From the NCBI RefSeq assembly GCF_030867095.1, contig NC_081824.1:176212933-176276932 (forward strand): a stretch of DNA of 64,000 bases. Reading direction: 5' to 3'. This DNA is from Alligator mississippiensis (Eukaryota > Chordata > Crocodylia > Alligatoridae). The notes beneath the pieces are model-generated. The model was not told the origin of the DNA, did no database searches, and was given only the letters and a program-made list of their open reading frames with translations. How positions within the stretch are numbered: position 1 is the first letter of the stretch; each line of letters opens with the position of its first letter. This document shows positions 34,281 to 45,800 of the stretch, piece by piece. Position numbers and translations under genes: made by a program.

Positions 34281-37200
34281 TTACCAACTATCATCTGGAA
34301 CAGTGTCTGGATGTACTGGGTTAAATTTCCTCAGTTTGATAAGGAATGCTAGTTTAGGGGAAGAAAAAAAAAAAGTAATGTTATTTCCACAACAATCTCA
34401 ATGTGCTAGTCACAGAAAATGATTGTAAGTTAGGTTGTTCTATTATGTCTAATATAGCTATGTATTTAAATATAAAAAAAATCTTTAAAAAAATAGTACT
34501 ACACAAAATTTAAGATTATAAAAGTACGATCCAAACATTTCTCACCTGTGTGACCAACTTGCCAAGGGTAAGGCCGAGCAATGTAAGGTACTGAACCAAG
34601 TGCCGCAACATGTTCAGAAAGTGACTCTGTTACATTACAATACAAAGCAATTATTTTCTGAGTTACAAAGAATATATATCAGACCAGAGCATCTGTATCT
34701 AAATGCTAATTTTCTTAACATCCCATCTTTCTTTCATTTGATAATCTGTTTCTCTCAAGATGCTCTGCACCAGCAGCTAGTTCATACAGCCTGTATGATG
34801 TTTTCATATACCTACAGCAAAAGTGAGCACCCCATTTTTCTTACTGGACTCTCAGCAGTCTTGAAAATATGCCATAGTCAAAGCTCTACAGTAACACACA
34901 TGAATATAAGAGTCTTCCATAGACCATGTCTGTACTGCCTTTGTGCCAGGCCTTGGATTGCCACCAAGAGGCAGTCTCCACCCAAACACTTGTGGAGGTG
35001 GTATAGACAATCCCTAAGACAAAATTCTCTGAATTCAGCAGTTTAAAGATATGCGCCGAGTAGCCTGACTGAGTTTCAAATCCAAATGTGCTATTTAGTT
35101 TGTAATTCTTTGTTTTTTAAAATCAAAAAGCTATTGCATTTAAAATTGTATCTTTATTAACAGGGCTGCCAATCAAAAAGTATAGAGGCACTTCCCAGTC
35201 AATATTGACTGTAAACATCACAGTTCACATGTAGGAGGGAGCATGAATGCCAATCATGGCCTCCATATCCAAGACTCTCAGCTTTAGTAGTTTTTGTACT
35301 TTTTCATAGGAAGGAGAGCAAGAACAGAGGGTGAGCAGAACAGGCCAAGTCTAAGAGACAAAAATAGTACTAGCAATGTGATTACATTTTTAGCCCTCAA
35401 ATACCTTCATTTTCAACATGTTTTAAAATATATATTTTTAATATTTCATGGTTAGAGACCCAGATTTACCAGTTTCAGACCACAGAAAGAAGCGACACTG
35501 ACAGGCCAGCCACATCTTAGCAACAAGTCTTTATCTACTTAAGCAGGGGGTAATATTTCTGTGTCATGAAACAGTAATCACTCTCCATGCTTTGGGAAAT
35601 AAGTCAGAAAACCAGCAGACTCCTATAGGAGTCAACAGAGTTTGAGTACATCACAAAGGTGGTAACTTTGGCTGATAAATATGGAGGATGAATATATACC
35701 TGAAGTGATGCAAAGGAAATTGTTGGGGGATGGAGAAAAAATGGGAGTATAAAATGGTGATAGACATTCTCTGAACTATCAATCTGTAAGAAGGAAGTGT
35801 AGTGAAAGTAATGCTTCTTAAGTGGCAAATGGGAAACTTGTATCACTCTCCAGCTATGACTACAAAACATGCATATAATTAAAGATAACTTCATACCATC
35901 ACCTTCACTGCCTCCAAAGACAGCTTGTTCCTGAACAAGATATTCTTCATCTTGTTGAGGTTCCTCATCTATATTTTGTTGTGCTTCTACTCTTGGGGCA
36001 AGCCTGCTATCCTGTCGAGCTGGTTGTATCAACCATTCTCTCTGAGTAAGTTCAACGATCCGTTCACATAGAAGAGGAAGCTTGCTTCTCCGTATTCCTT
36101 CCAACAATTCAATAACCTGTGTGATACTTTTAAAGTTCAAAAAATAGAGTGATACAACATTTTTCTTTATTGAAATCCTTACATAAAAACTGCTGGCCTG
36201 CATTCTGTGAAGTTCCCTGTGCTCTTCACTTTTTGGTTCATACAAGTCTTTCAGTTTTACTGTAACTTAGCATAAAATCTTAGCATAAATTGAAAAACAA
36301 CTGGTGGATCTGCAGGATGAACTCCTGCTGAAGGCAAAAGCAGCTTTACTCAAATAAGGGCTAAAGGATTTGGTCCAAAGCAAATTTTACTAAGTACAGC
36401 TCAAGAATTAAATACATACTTCAAAAATAAAAAATCCACATTTATTTCACACTTTAATAAAATTACAATTGTTTAAGTGATGCCCGAGTCAAATCAACTT
36501 TAAAATGCCAGAATTTAACACTTACTTTGCTAAATATACAGCACATACACCACCCTGTTTAAGGTTTGGGTACACAATAGGCAAAGCAGCCTGAGGGCAA
36601 AGCATATCCAAAGCTACCTACAGAAGAAAGATATTTGTTGACACAAGTAAATATCCAAATATATACATTCCCCAGGCTACCAGAAGCAGAAAAAAAATGA
36701 ATTTATGGAGAGAGAATGTATGACACGTGCGCGTGTGAGAGTGAATACATGTTGTTCCGCACAGTATAAAATCTACATGTTCTTCCCGTCTCTGAAAAGA
36801 TTAGGCAGACTCAAGTCCCATGTCTTCAAAAAACAAACAAACTCCCTAAACTGTTGAATTGCCCACTGCTACCCCATTCCAAAGGAAGTGTTGATGAACC
36901 TGTTAGTTTTTCCTAAACGGGCAATTCATATTTAACCAATGTATATGAAAGTTGGATTAGTATCAAACCTTCCAGTGATTAAACTATATATTACTGGCAA
37001 AACAACAGCTCTAAAGTCTGGAGCAGATTTTATGTAAAAGTATTGCTTTTTGGCTATTTCTTTAAAAAGTTAAGAAATACTCAACTGTATTTATAATGAA
37101 AAATCACATTACACAATAAAATATATTCAGATGTTTAACTCATGAAACTTCCATCTATAAGAACTGCCCCTCCTTCCCGCCCAGATCTTAGTTTGAAAAC

Positions 37201-40200
37201 ATTTTAAGGTGCAGATAAAGATTGGAGTATGTATACTTACATTTTTTGGGTGGAATAATAACTTCTTGTAGCCATGATTTTGAGTCTGATATATATGCTT
37301 TTGGATGCTGGCAACTCTGCATGCATGCATGTGAGCTAGTCAACAAAACTCTATTTATTCCTTTAATCTAAAGACTTATGTCAGTCCAGTAAAACTGATT
37401 TAATAAGCTATTGTATTAAGCAGTTGCCCACTTTCTGTGGAGAAGCAATATGGGTACAAAAAGTTTTCTTCAATTTAACAGAATAAAGATTTTAAAAACA
37501 AAGAATTGTGTTTACAAAATGTGCTTTAAAATGTTAATATTTGGATGAGAGCAGAGAGAAGAGCTGACAATGCTCTTTACTACTTCACTGTGCACTGCAG
37601 TAAGTTTCTTTCAGAGACAGGATGATATAACAAAAGTGCTTATGCCTTTATAGCATAAATAAGTTTCTGTAATTGTTCCTTACGTTAATATGTACCTAGT
37701 TCATCTGTAGAAAAGTCCACTTTCCATCCTGGTCCTACTTTTCTCCAAAGAGAGCAAATAAAGTAAGTTTCCCTACAAGATATTAAAAAGTATAGTATGT
37801 TCACAATACAGAAATATCAGTTTCTTTTGAAGGTTCAACTTGGATCACATACAAACACTTGCTTTTTCACAAACAAAAATGGGGATTATCCATCTTTGCT
37901 AGGTGAGAGGTTTTACTGTTTCTTTAACATTTTATACTCAGCCTAGACATGGAAATCCCACAGTGGGTAGAAAGAGATATGAAAATTACTTTATGTTGAA
38001 TTAGGAAAAAAAATGCCCATTGTGTCAGGTATGGAGTTTCTTTTTAGAGACTTACTGCATCAAATGTTATAGATTTCATATCCTCAGCAGCTGTTAAAAT
38101 GTCTTGCTTAATGAAATCCACGTTATCTGGCCACTCTTCTACATGTCCTATTACCCATGCATCACGCCAGAGCCTGTAATTCTTCTTTGCTACAGCATGG
38201 TGATCTTTTCTGATTTCATAACTGATAACACGTCCTTGTGGCCCAACTTAAAGCAAATAAAACACACTACTTTTACTATTTCTTTACTTATCCCCATTTG
38301 CAGGTTAAAAGTAACATAGTAAACAACAAATAGCTTCACCTGAATTGTTTCATCTTCCTCACCCTAACAAACTATTATGTAAAAAATAAATATATACATT
38401 TTATTTCAAGTGAATTGTGTATCTAGAATTCCAGGCAAACATTAATGAGACTAAAATGTTTCTATCCATAGATAGAGAATAGGCATTGCAGTCCAAGCTG
38501 TCCATAATGCTGCCTTGCCAATGTGCTGGGAGCACCACTCATGATAAAAGATTTCTGTACCTTATGGGTCATTCGGTTGCTGAGTTCTCTGTTAAAGATG
38601 TCAACAATAATTTCAGTGTGAAGTCAACACATGGATTTTATGTACTGCTCCACTATAATCATGATCTCAGTGTTTCAAGCTAACTACCCACAAACAATCA
38701 CCATAGGTTCAGTGAGAAAAGGGCAACCTAAGAATAATGAAGAAAGAAGCTAGAAAGATAAGGCAAGGGTGATGACAAAAATTGAGTGAAATCCAGTCCT
38801 GTCCAGAGGGTTAGCACAAGGCCTGTGCAAGATTTAAGTCTTCAAAATACAGTTTAAATGGTTTACAGGGTATATGGTAGCCCTCTGAATTTCAGACTAT
38901 ATAAATAATAGGTATGAATCTTAAAATGCTAAAAACAAGCAAGCTAGTAACTTCAGGCTCCTATTAATGAAAAAGTACCACTTCTTATACTGGAATTGTT
39001 TATATTGCTTCTGTAATAAATACACTCCCAGATTTGCTGACACACAGATTTTTTTACCTGCTCTTGATAAAAACAAACTCATTGCACCAGACCCAGAACC
39101 ACTTTCCAACACGGTGTCCCCTGGATGGATGTCCATCATCAGCAGCATTGCATTAATATCCTATGGGTAAAAACAATTAAGTTGAGAAACCAAGGTCTTA
39201 TACTGTTTCTTCGAACACTGAGTTGTTAGACTACTTCTTTACATCATGTAACATCTTTATGATTACAAAAACCCAGTGATCTAGGCCAGTGGTTCTCAAC
39301 CTTTTTCCTACTGGGACCATTTTCAAAGATCCATGGCCTGTTCCGACCCACACCGCCCTGGCCCTGCCAGTGCCCAACCCCCAGTCCCTTGTCTCCCCAG
39401 GGCCATACTGGTGTCCCCCAGTGCTGCCAGCCCAGCCATGCAGCTCTCCCCTGCCCCTTTCCCCCGCTGGAAGGGGCAGGTGCCTTCCCACCATCCCTCT
39501 GCCCTGCTGCAACTTGTGACCCTTTGAAATATTCTTGCAACCCACTTTTGGGTTGTGACCCACAGGTTGAGAAACGGTGATCTAGGCCATAAAGACAGAA
39601 TTTATTTTTATGTGAATAGTACTCCTCAATCTAATAAAGCAAATGGCAAATTGTGGTGGTGAAAATAAAAATATGTCTCCCCTCTTCCTTCCCTCCCAAA
39701 CCACTGCGTGCCTTTTGTTTCAGCGTGAAAGAAGCAACCTGAAAGTAAACTCTACTGATGTTTCCCTACATTTAAAATGCTGGAATATTCCAAATTAGCA
39801 GTGAGGTTCTATTACAGAGAGGACATGTACTTCTAATATGAAAAGATTTCAAACAAGGACTGCCTGGCATGCCAAAGGAGCCTGCTGGTCATTTGCCTGT
39901 TGGTTGCAGCTAAATAATATATTGTTATATCTATAGACAGATAATCAGAAATAAACGCCCAACTGTAAATTTTACTAATTCTCTGTTCACGGAGAGCCCA
40001 GTCTACTACCCTGACCATGGAGTGGGCCCCAGTTTCACAAGCTTTTGGTGACATTTCCCCTGCCAGGAGTAAGACTAGTACCCACCTCTAAACTGCCCTT
40101 CTGCCCGAAACCACTGGCATCCTATAGGGTGCCAGGCTATTTCAGCACTGGGTGTCCATCAGTTGCAGGCAGTACCATCGACCAAAAATTATGGTAGCAG

Positions 40201-41821
40201 GTGAATGTGACCTGCCGGTGTTGAAAATGCAGCTCTAAAGCAACTCCAGAGTTTTTTTTTTGAGGGAAACTGTACACTGGCAGTTCTCAGCCTTTTTTTT
40301 AAGACTAGAAGCACCCTCCTCAGAACCAAGGCCACACTGCTGTTCAGTCTCCCAACGGCCCTTGGGTAGCACAAATGCCTGAACTGCCAGTCGGTTTTCC
40401 TGTGGAGTTGTGCTAGCACCACCAGCTCCCCGGGCTGGAATGCAGGGTGGCCAGCTCTATCTGAATCTATTCCCAGAGGTGTCCACAAACACAGCACTCC
40501 CATGACACACAATGTGAACATGCCACGTCCTTGCATGTACCAGTTACGGATTACGGTGAGCGGATTTTACATCAAGAAGACAAACGCTCGTTACTATCAC
40601 ACTTTAAAAATCCACTGCACCACTATATAAATTGGATTCAACATATTCATTTTAGTGAACGCCCTATTATTTCTCTCCTGGGCGACTCTAGGCAGTCTCC
40701 CGGAGATTTACATCTCATTCCTGCAGACTCCGGGGCAATCCTGGAGGGTTGGCAACCCTACTGGAAGGGCATCTAGTTAAGCAAAGGCCAATTTTCACTG
40801 GGTTTCCTGACGACGATGAAGTAACAGAGCACTGCTCCTCTGGCAAAGAACGCGGGGCAGGATGGTTTGCACACTCTGGTTCCTATTCACGGGGCCAGAC
40901 ACAGTCATGGGTGAACACTGCCTGGGGCCTGGACAGAAACGGGGCCTGAAAATGGAAATCTTTCGATTATCATTATCTTTGGTGAAGGGGGGCCAATACT
41001 AAGAGTCAAATACTAAGAGTCTGCCCGGGACCGCCAGGAGTCTAGGGATGGTGCTGCCTATCCAACAGCTCCGAGGTGCTCCCATGCATGGCATGCGCAT
41101 GCCGACCCATGCTGGCACCCCCAAAAAGACCTCAGGGCCCGGGGTGTGAACGGCCTCCAGCCCTCGGAGGCTCTTTGCAACCTGCTTTTGCGCCCCAGCT
41201 GCGCCCAGCCTGGCCCAAGCCCCTCACCTTGGGATAGGAGATGGTGGGTCCCCTCTTCATGAGCAGCACGAACTCGTCCAGCGCCGGGCGGCGCACCAGC
41301 AGGGGCACGCCCTGGGACGTGGCCACCATTTGCCCGGGCAGCTTGCCCAGGATGCGGCCGTGCTCCACCACCCCCCAGCAGCTATTCAGCCGGCCCAGCG
41401 CCGTCAGCTGGCACATGCGCCTGAACTCCCCGTGCCGCCTCCTGCGCAGCTCCGCCAGCACCAGCTCCCCGGCCTGCAGGGGCCGCTCCCCGCCCGGCGC
41501 CCCGGGCCCGCCCGCGCCCGGCACCGGCTCCTGGAGCCGCTGCAGGGAGCACAGGGCCCGGCGCCGCGCCGCCGCGCGGGGAGAGGCCGCGCCGCCCGGG
41601 GCCGCAGCAGGGCCCGGCCCGGAGCAGGCGCCCCGCAGCGCCCGCAGGCCCCAGCCCGCCCGCGGCAGCATGGCCCGACCGCGGCGGCCCACGTGGCTGC
41701 TCCTCCCGCCTGGCGCCGGGGCCGGCCCGCCTCCTCCGCCGCTCCCTGCCCCGCCAGGCACCCGGCCACGGCCGGCCCCCTCTGCGCGCCCTTTCGGCCG
41801 CTCCGTGCGCCGCCTGCACAC
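34281..41821 (-). CDS. TRMT61B: tRNA (adenine(58)-N(1))-methyltransferase, mitochondrial
   Basis: TRMT61B makes m1A58 in mitochondrial tRNAs and m1A in mitochondrial rRNA using S-adenosylmethionine. Exons on the minus strand are 41821-41228, 39160-39058, 38246-38056, 36617-36526, 36126-35903, 34626-34546 and 34348-34281. All join in phase with GT/AG borders and give 450 residues (human 477). Exon 1 carries the [15 protein letters not shown] and [24 protein letters not shown] segment and [22 protein letters not shown]. Exon 2 has the SAM-binding motif [20 protein letters not shown]. Exon 3 continues [17 protein letters not shown]. Exon 4 has the acidic motif TFDAVALDML. The C-terminus reads [18 protein letters not shown]. 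The start may be at 41821 (MCRRR) or 41671 ([14 protein letters not shown]); the second gives a better arginine-rich, acid-free mitochondrial presequence and a 400-residue protein. Confidence 0.95.
39287..39579. mobile_element. hAT MITE, family A, in TRMT61B intron 1
   Basis: Ends are CAGTGGTTCTCAACC and, inverted, GGTTGAGAAACGGTG. An exact 8-bp duplication ATCTAGGC flanks it at 39279-39286 and 39580-39587. The body is proline-codon-rich GC sequence without transposase. Perfect flanks suggest it is younger than the copies at 13056 and 43031. Confidence 0.9.
39590..40270. other. TRMT61B intron 1, no gene
   Basis: No recognisable coding or RNA feature between the hAT copy and the exon-like fragment at 40324-40449. 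Confidence 0.5.
40324..40449 (-). pseudogene. Decayed partial copy of TRMT61B exon 1
   Basis: The minus strand reads [41 protein letters not shown] here. TRMT61B exon 1 (41366-41485) reads [40 protein letters not shown]. Shared words include GELV, LAQL/LAEL, FR, C, GRLNS and VAL/GVV. DNA agrees too: GCCTGAACT and AGCTCCCCGG occur in the same order in both. The copy has a 3-base insertion (doubled CAC). Homology is lost on both sides, so the methyltransferase domain is absent. It cannot be an alternative exon that simply replaces exon 1. A hAT-like end (CAGTTCTCAGCC) lies at 40281. Confidence 0.7.
40640..40770. repeat. DNA-transposon end fragment (GGTTGGCAACCCTA end)
   Basis: TCCTGGAGGGTTGGCAACCC at about 40739-40758 is a terminal sequence I know from common reptile nonautonomous transposons. 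The other end is not seen. Confidence 0.45.
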
Positions 41822-41870
41822 GCGCGTCTGCCTGCCCAGGCCCTGTGCTCCCCTGCGGCGCGAGTGAAAG
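41230..41870 (-). promoter_or_regulatory. CpG island over TRMT61B exon 1
   Basis: Very high G+C with many CpG dinucleotides, overlapping exon 1. No TATA box is visible. It likely directs TRMT61B transcription toward lower coordinates. Overlapping long frames on both strands here are a product of composition. Confidence 0.8.
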
Positions 41871-41955
41871 AGAGAGAGAGAGAGTGTGTGCGTGTGTGAC
41901 TCTCTGCTCCCCTTCTACCCCCCTACCCCGCTCCCCATTAGTGTGTGTGTGTGTA
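41868..41955. repeat. GA and GT simple repeats upstream of TRMT61B
   Basis: GAGAGAGAGAGAGAG runs into GTGTGTGCGTGTGTG, followed by a second GTGTGTGTGTGTG at about 41941-41954. They sit just upstream of the CpG island. Confidence 0.85.
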
Positions 41956-41957
41956 GA

Positions 41958-42470
41958 ACCACATCGACACTTGTGCTGTAATGCACTTTAGGTAACCAGC
42001 ATTAAATCTTGTGCTTCGAGGCTGCTATACAAGTGCGAACAGCCTGCTGGACATCCAATGTATGGGAGTAGACTGCTGGAACACAGAAACTGAGGTGTTC
42101 TAGCAGCCTTCCACATCACCTGTACTAGTGTCCCAGCGCATCTCTGCGCTGACAAAGTGACAGCAAGGGCACTTTGAAATAAAACATGTTTGATGAGCAT
42201 TAGTTCAAAGCACACTGCCACCATTTTTTCAGCGCGGAGATGCTGATACACGTGACACGCGGGCACTTTTAATAAGCGCAGCTTGCTAACTAAAGTGCCT
42301 GGCACCACATCCCACAGCACATGTAAAAATGCCCTCCTCTGCGAGGTACTAGAAAAGGTGCCTTAGCCTGTTTAAATGCACATTAGCTAAAGAGCACATT
42401 TTTGTGATGCTTTAATGTACATTAAAATAGGCTAATGTGCATTAAAGCACATGTGTAGAAGCACCCCATG
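41958..42470. mobile_element. CAGTGGG-like family element, diverged
   Basis: The left edge ATCGACACTTGTGCTGTAAT and the inverse of the right edge CTTCTACACATGTGCTTTAA are imperfect inverted repeats. The interior has repeated GCACATTA and TAATGTGC words. It resembles the CAGTGGGC elements. Confidence 0.5.
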
Positions 42471-42489
42471 TGATTAGCTAGACAGACAG

Positions 42490-42975
42490 ACCTTTAACCC
42501 CCAGGTCCTTTTCTGCAAAACTATTGCTTAGCCAGTCAGTCCCCAGACTGTAACAGTACATGGGATTGTTCTGTCTTAAGTGCAGGACCTCATGAGATTT
42601 CTTTTGGCCCAGTCCTCCAATTTGTGTAGGTCACTATGAATCCTAGCCCTGTCATCCAGTGTATCTACTTCTCCCTCCATCCTGGTGTCATCTGCAAATT
42701 TGCTGAGCGTGCACTCTATGCCGTCTTCTAGGTAGTTGATCAAGATATTGAACAAAACCAGCCCCAGGACCGACCCCTGGGGCACTCCACTTGATACTGG
42801 CTGTCAACTAGACATTGAGCCATTGATTACTACCCTCTAAGCCCAACAATCCAGGCAGTTTTCTGTTCACCTTGCAGTGCATTAATCCAACCTGTACTTC
42901 CTTAGCTTGCCTGAGAGAATGTTGTAGGAGATGGTATCAAAACCCTTGCTAAAGTCACTAAATAATCCTATAGGT
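42490..42975 (-). mobile_element. CR1 reverse-transcriptase fragment
   Basis: On the minus strand it reads PQGSVLG, DLEDGIECTL-like text and KFADDTRMEG, the CR1 RT catalytic region. It is a separate insertion from the nested CR1s to its right, since it ends before another CR1 3' end begins near 42985. Confidence 0.8.
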
Positions 42976-43030
42976 TCTCCTTACATAGCTCAGAAGGAGG
43001 GCTGAAAAGGACTCCACAAGTCATCTAGTG

Positions 43031-44950
43031 CAATGGTTCTCAACCTTTTTTCATAGATTTCATAGATATTTGGGCTGGAGGGGACCCCAGAGGATCATCG
43101 AATCTAGCCCCCTGCCCCAGGGGCCGGAAGTCAGCAGGAATCATAGGATCCCAGCAAGATAAGCAACCAAATGTGTCTTGAAATCATTCAACGTGGGTGC
43201 TTGAACTGCCTCCAGCGGCAGTCTGTTCCAAACCTTGGGGGCTCGGACAGTAAAGAAGTTCTTCCTTATGTCCAGCCTGAATCAGTCACAGCTGAGTTTG
43301 TGACTGTTTGATCTTGTCATCCCTTGGGGCGCTCTAGTGAACAGACATTTCCCCAGATCCTGATGAGCACCCCTGATAAACTTAGAGGTGGCCACCAGAT
43401 CACCCCTGAGCCTGTGGTTTTCCAGGCTGAAAAGTCCCATGGCTCTCAGCCTGTCGTCATAAGGTCTGTTTCCTGACCTCTGATCATGTGCGTGGCTCTT
43501 CTTAGGACTCTCTCAAGCTTCGCCACATCCTTTGAATTGTGGAGCCCAAAACTGGATGCAGTACTCCAGCTGTGGCCTCACCAAGGCCGAGTACAACAGG
43601 AGAATGACATCCAGGGATTTGCTTGAGAAGCATTGATGGATGCAAGCCAGTGTTTTGCTTGCTTTACTAGCCACAGCATCGCATTGAAGGCTCATGTTCA
43701 TATTGTGGTCAGTCATGACTCCCAAGTCCCCTTCATCTGTAGTGCTAACCAGCGTAGCACTGCTGAACCTATAAGCATGCTGCAGGTTTTTCCTCCCAAG
43801 GTGGAGAACCTTGCATTTTTCGGTGTTGAACACCATCAGGTTCTCCTCCACCCATTTCCTGAGCCTGTCAAGATCTGCCTGGATCACCCTCCTGTCCTCA
43901 GGTGTGGATGCTTTACCCCAGAGTTTGGTGTCATCAACAAACTTGGCCAGTCCGCTTCTGACACCAATGTCCACATCATTGATGAAGTTGTTAAAAATTA
44001 AAGGCCCTAGGACAGAGCCTTGAGGGACCCCACTGGTGACCGCGCACCAAGACGATTGCCTTCCGTCAACCACCACCCTCTGGGTCCTGCCGCGGAGCCA
44101 ATTCCCCAGCCAGCGGATCGTGGTGAGGTCAAGGCCACAGTTAGCCAGTTTTGCCAAGAGGTGATCATGGGATACCAGATTGAAGGCTTTTTTAAAGTCA
44201 AGATATACAACATCAATCTCTTCCCCCTTGTCCAGGTGATAGGTCACCTGGTCATAAAAGGAAATGAGATTGGTCTAGCAAGACCTACCCACAACAAACC
44301 AGTGCTGGGTATTCCTCAGGATATTGCAGTCAGCTAGTCTGTTAAGGATGGCTTCTTTGATAATCTTGTCCAAGACCTGCCCCAGGATAGAGGTCAGGCT
44401 GATGGGCCTGTAGTTTGCTGGATCTACTTTCCTCCTTTTCTTGAAGATAGGCACCACATTGGCCTTCTTTCAGTCTTCGGGCACTACACCAGAGCGCCAG
44501 GAGTTCTCAAAGATCCGTGCCAGGGGCTGAGCTATGATGCTTGCCAGCTGCTTGAGTACCCTGGGGTGTAAACCATCAGGGACGGCTCATGGCCGGCTGT
44601 ATCAGGACCCATTTGTAAACATTGATGGCTAGTCCTGACCCATACTGGGCAGTAGGTTGGGAGCCCATCACTCCCAACCCACTGCCCACTGCCCCCAGGC
44701 CTCAGCCCCACAGTGTGTGGGGCAGGGGAGGGTGTGTGGGGCAAGGGGTTTGTGTGTGGTATAAGCAGCCCCTTGGAGACTGGAACTCTGCCAGCCTGCG
44801 AGGGAAAAGCCACAGTTTCCCACGTTTTTCTCCTTTAAAGGAGAATCCATTGTTAAAGTTTGTTGCTCAGTTTTGAAAGTTTGTATGTGACCCTTTCATA
44901 TATTCTTGTGATGTGCTTCTGGGTCACAACCCATGGGTTGAGAAATGCTG
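43031..44950. mobile_element. hAT MITE, family A, split by a CR1
   Basis: Left end CAATGGTTCTCAACC; right end, inverted, GGTTGAGAAATGCTG. Flanks ATCTAGTG (43023-43030) and GTCTAGTG (44951-44958) agree at 7 of 8. The body breaks after the T run near 43051 and resumes near 44598 with ATCAGGACCCATTTGTAAAC, exactly where the copy at 13056 is continuous. Confidence 0.85.
43052..44597 (-). mobile_element. Inner CR1 LINE with RT domain
   Basis: A 5'-truncated CR1. The minus strand encodes VPIFKKRRKVDPANYRPISL near 44450, YLDFKKAFNLVSHDHLLAKL near 44190, VTSGVPQGSVLGPLIFN near 44035, then FVDDTKLW (catalytic DD box) and LVRPQLEYCIQFWAP near 43540. A 244-codon frame (44247-43513) is still open. The 3' end at 43052 has the CR1-type short repeat (ATCTATGAAATCTATGA on the minus strand). 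It is inserted in the hAT and is the youngest member of the nest. Confidence 0.92.
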
Positions 44951-45064
44951 GTCTAGTGCAACTCCCCCTGCCTGAGGCAGACTCTTCCCTAATGTTTTAG
45001 CAGCGCCTGACATGTCTGCAGTCCTGGTTTGTCCACTTCAGCCACCAGGCAGGAGCTGGCCTCT

Positions 45065-45115
45065 TCCATTATAGAATCATAGAGGAGTAGGGCTGGAAGG
45101 GAGATCCAGTGGGCA
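45065..45115 (-). mobile_element. CR1 3' terminus fragment
   Basis: TATAGAATCATAGAGGAGTA then GGGCTGGAAGGGAGATC is a CR1 3' end in reverse; only about 50 bp remains. Confidence 0.65.
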
Positions 45116-45224
45116 CAGGAAAGTGGGGAAGTAGGTGGTGAGGGGATCCTTGAGACCGTCCCCACCCCACACTGCTGTAAACTTAGTTAATAAAGGAGAA
45201 ATAGAACTGAACTTCTCAGCTGGA

Positions 45225-45800
45225 AACACCTGAAAGCCTTCGATTGTCACGAGCTACAATACATTCTCCATGTCAGTTGGAAGGGTGGAAGAATGAACAC
45301 CACGGTTCTGGCTTACACAAATACCAACAGCATCAGACCTGGGTGTATAAGGTACCAGCTTCACTGGGTGGGACATGTTATAATGATGCCTGACAACTGG
45401 CTCCCGAAATTGCAACTTGCCAATAGTCTAGAAATGGGCAAATGATGAGATTCCAGGACACCTTGAAGGCCAATCTGAAGAAACATGATAGTAACATCCA
45501 AACCTGGGAGACTTGAGCGCTGAATTGTCCCCAGTGGCACCATGAAATAGGAAAAGGCATCAAGTATTCAAGCAAACTTGCTTCACTATGGAGGTGGTTA
45601 AGCAAGAGAGACAATGGGAAAGATTTGTGACTTGACATCACCAGGACTCACTACTTTTCCCTGAAACAATTTGCTGTGTCTGTAGTTGAACATACAGATC
45701 TTGAATTGGCCTCTTCAGTCATTTCCAGACTCATCAGTGACTTTCCTATCTAATGGAAGACCATCATCCTCATATTGAGGGACTGCCACTGCTGAGTTAC
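45225..45800 (+). mobile_element. LINE ORF2 C-terminal fragment, non-CR1
   Basis: In plus-strand frames it reads YQLHWVGHVIMMPDNWLPKL near 45350 and RFQDTLKANLKKHDSNIQTW near 45450. This matches a widespread LINE C-terminus pattern (RWAGHVVRM, then KRYKDTLKANLK). The exact clade is uncertain. Decayed. Confidence 0.6.

Larger units (their letters stand above)
42985..45060 (-). mobile_element. Outer CR1 3' portion, split by nested elements
   Basis: The left part ACAAGTCATCTAGTG (to 43030) and right part from 44951 (GTCTAGTGCAACTCCCCCTG) join into one CR1 3' end. The gap is the hAT at 43031-44950, which itself carries another CR1. Confidence 0.75.

Noticed and set aside
35604-36245. 213-codon minus-strand frame taken as one exon
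   Set aside because: Only 35903-36126 is TRMT61B exon 5; the rest is read-through of the flanking introns.
41241-41899. Long plus-strand open frames of about 190-210 codons opposite TRMT61B exon 1
   Set aside because: They lie in a CpG island and are antisense shadows of the real exon; alanine/proline/arginine-rich with no domain.
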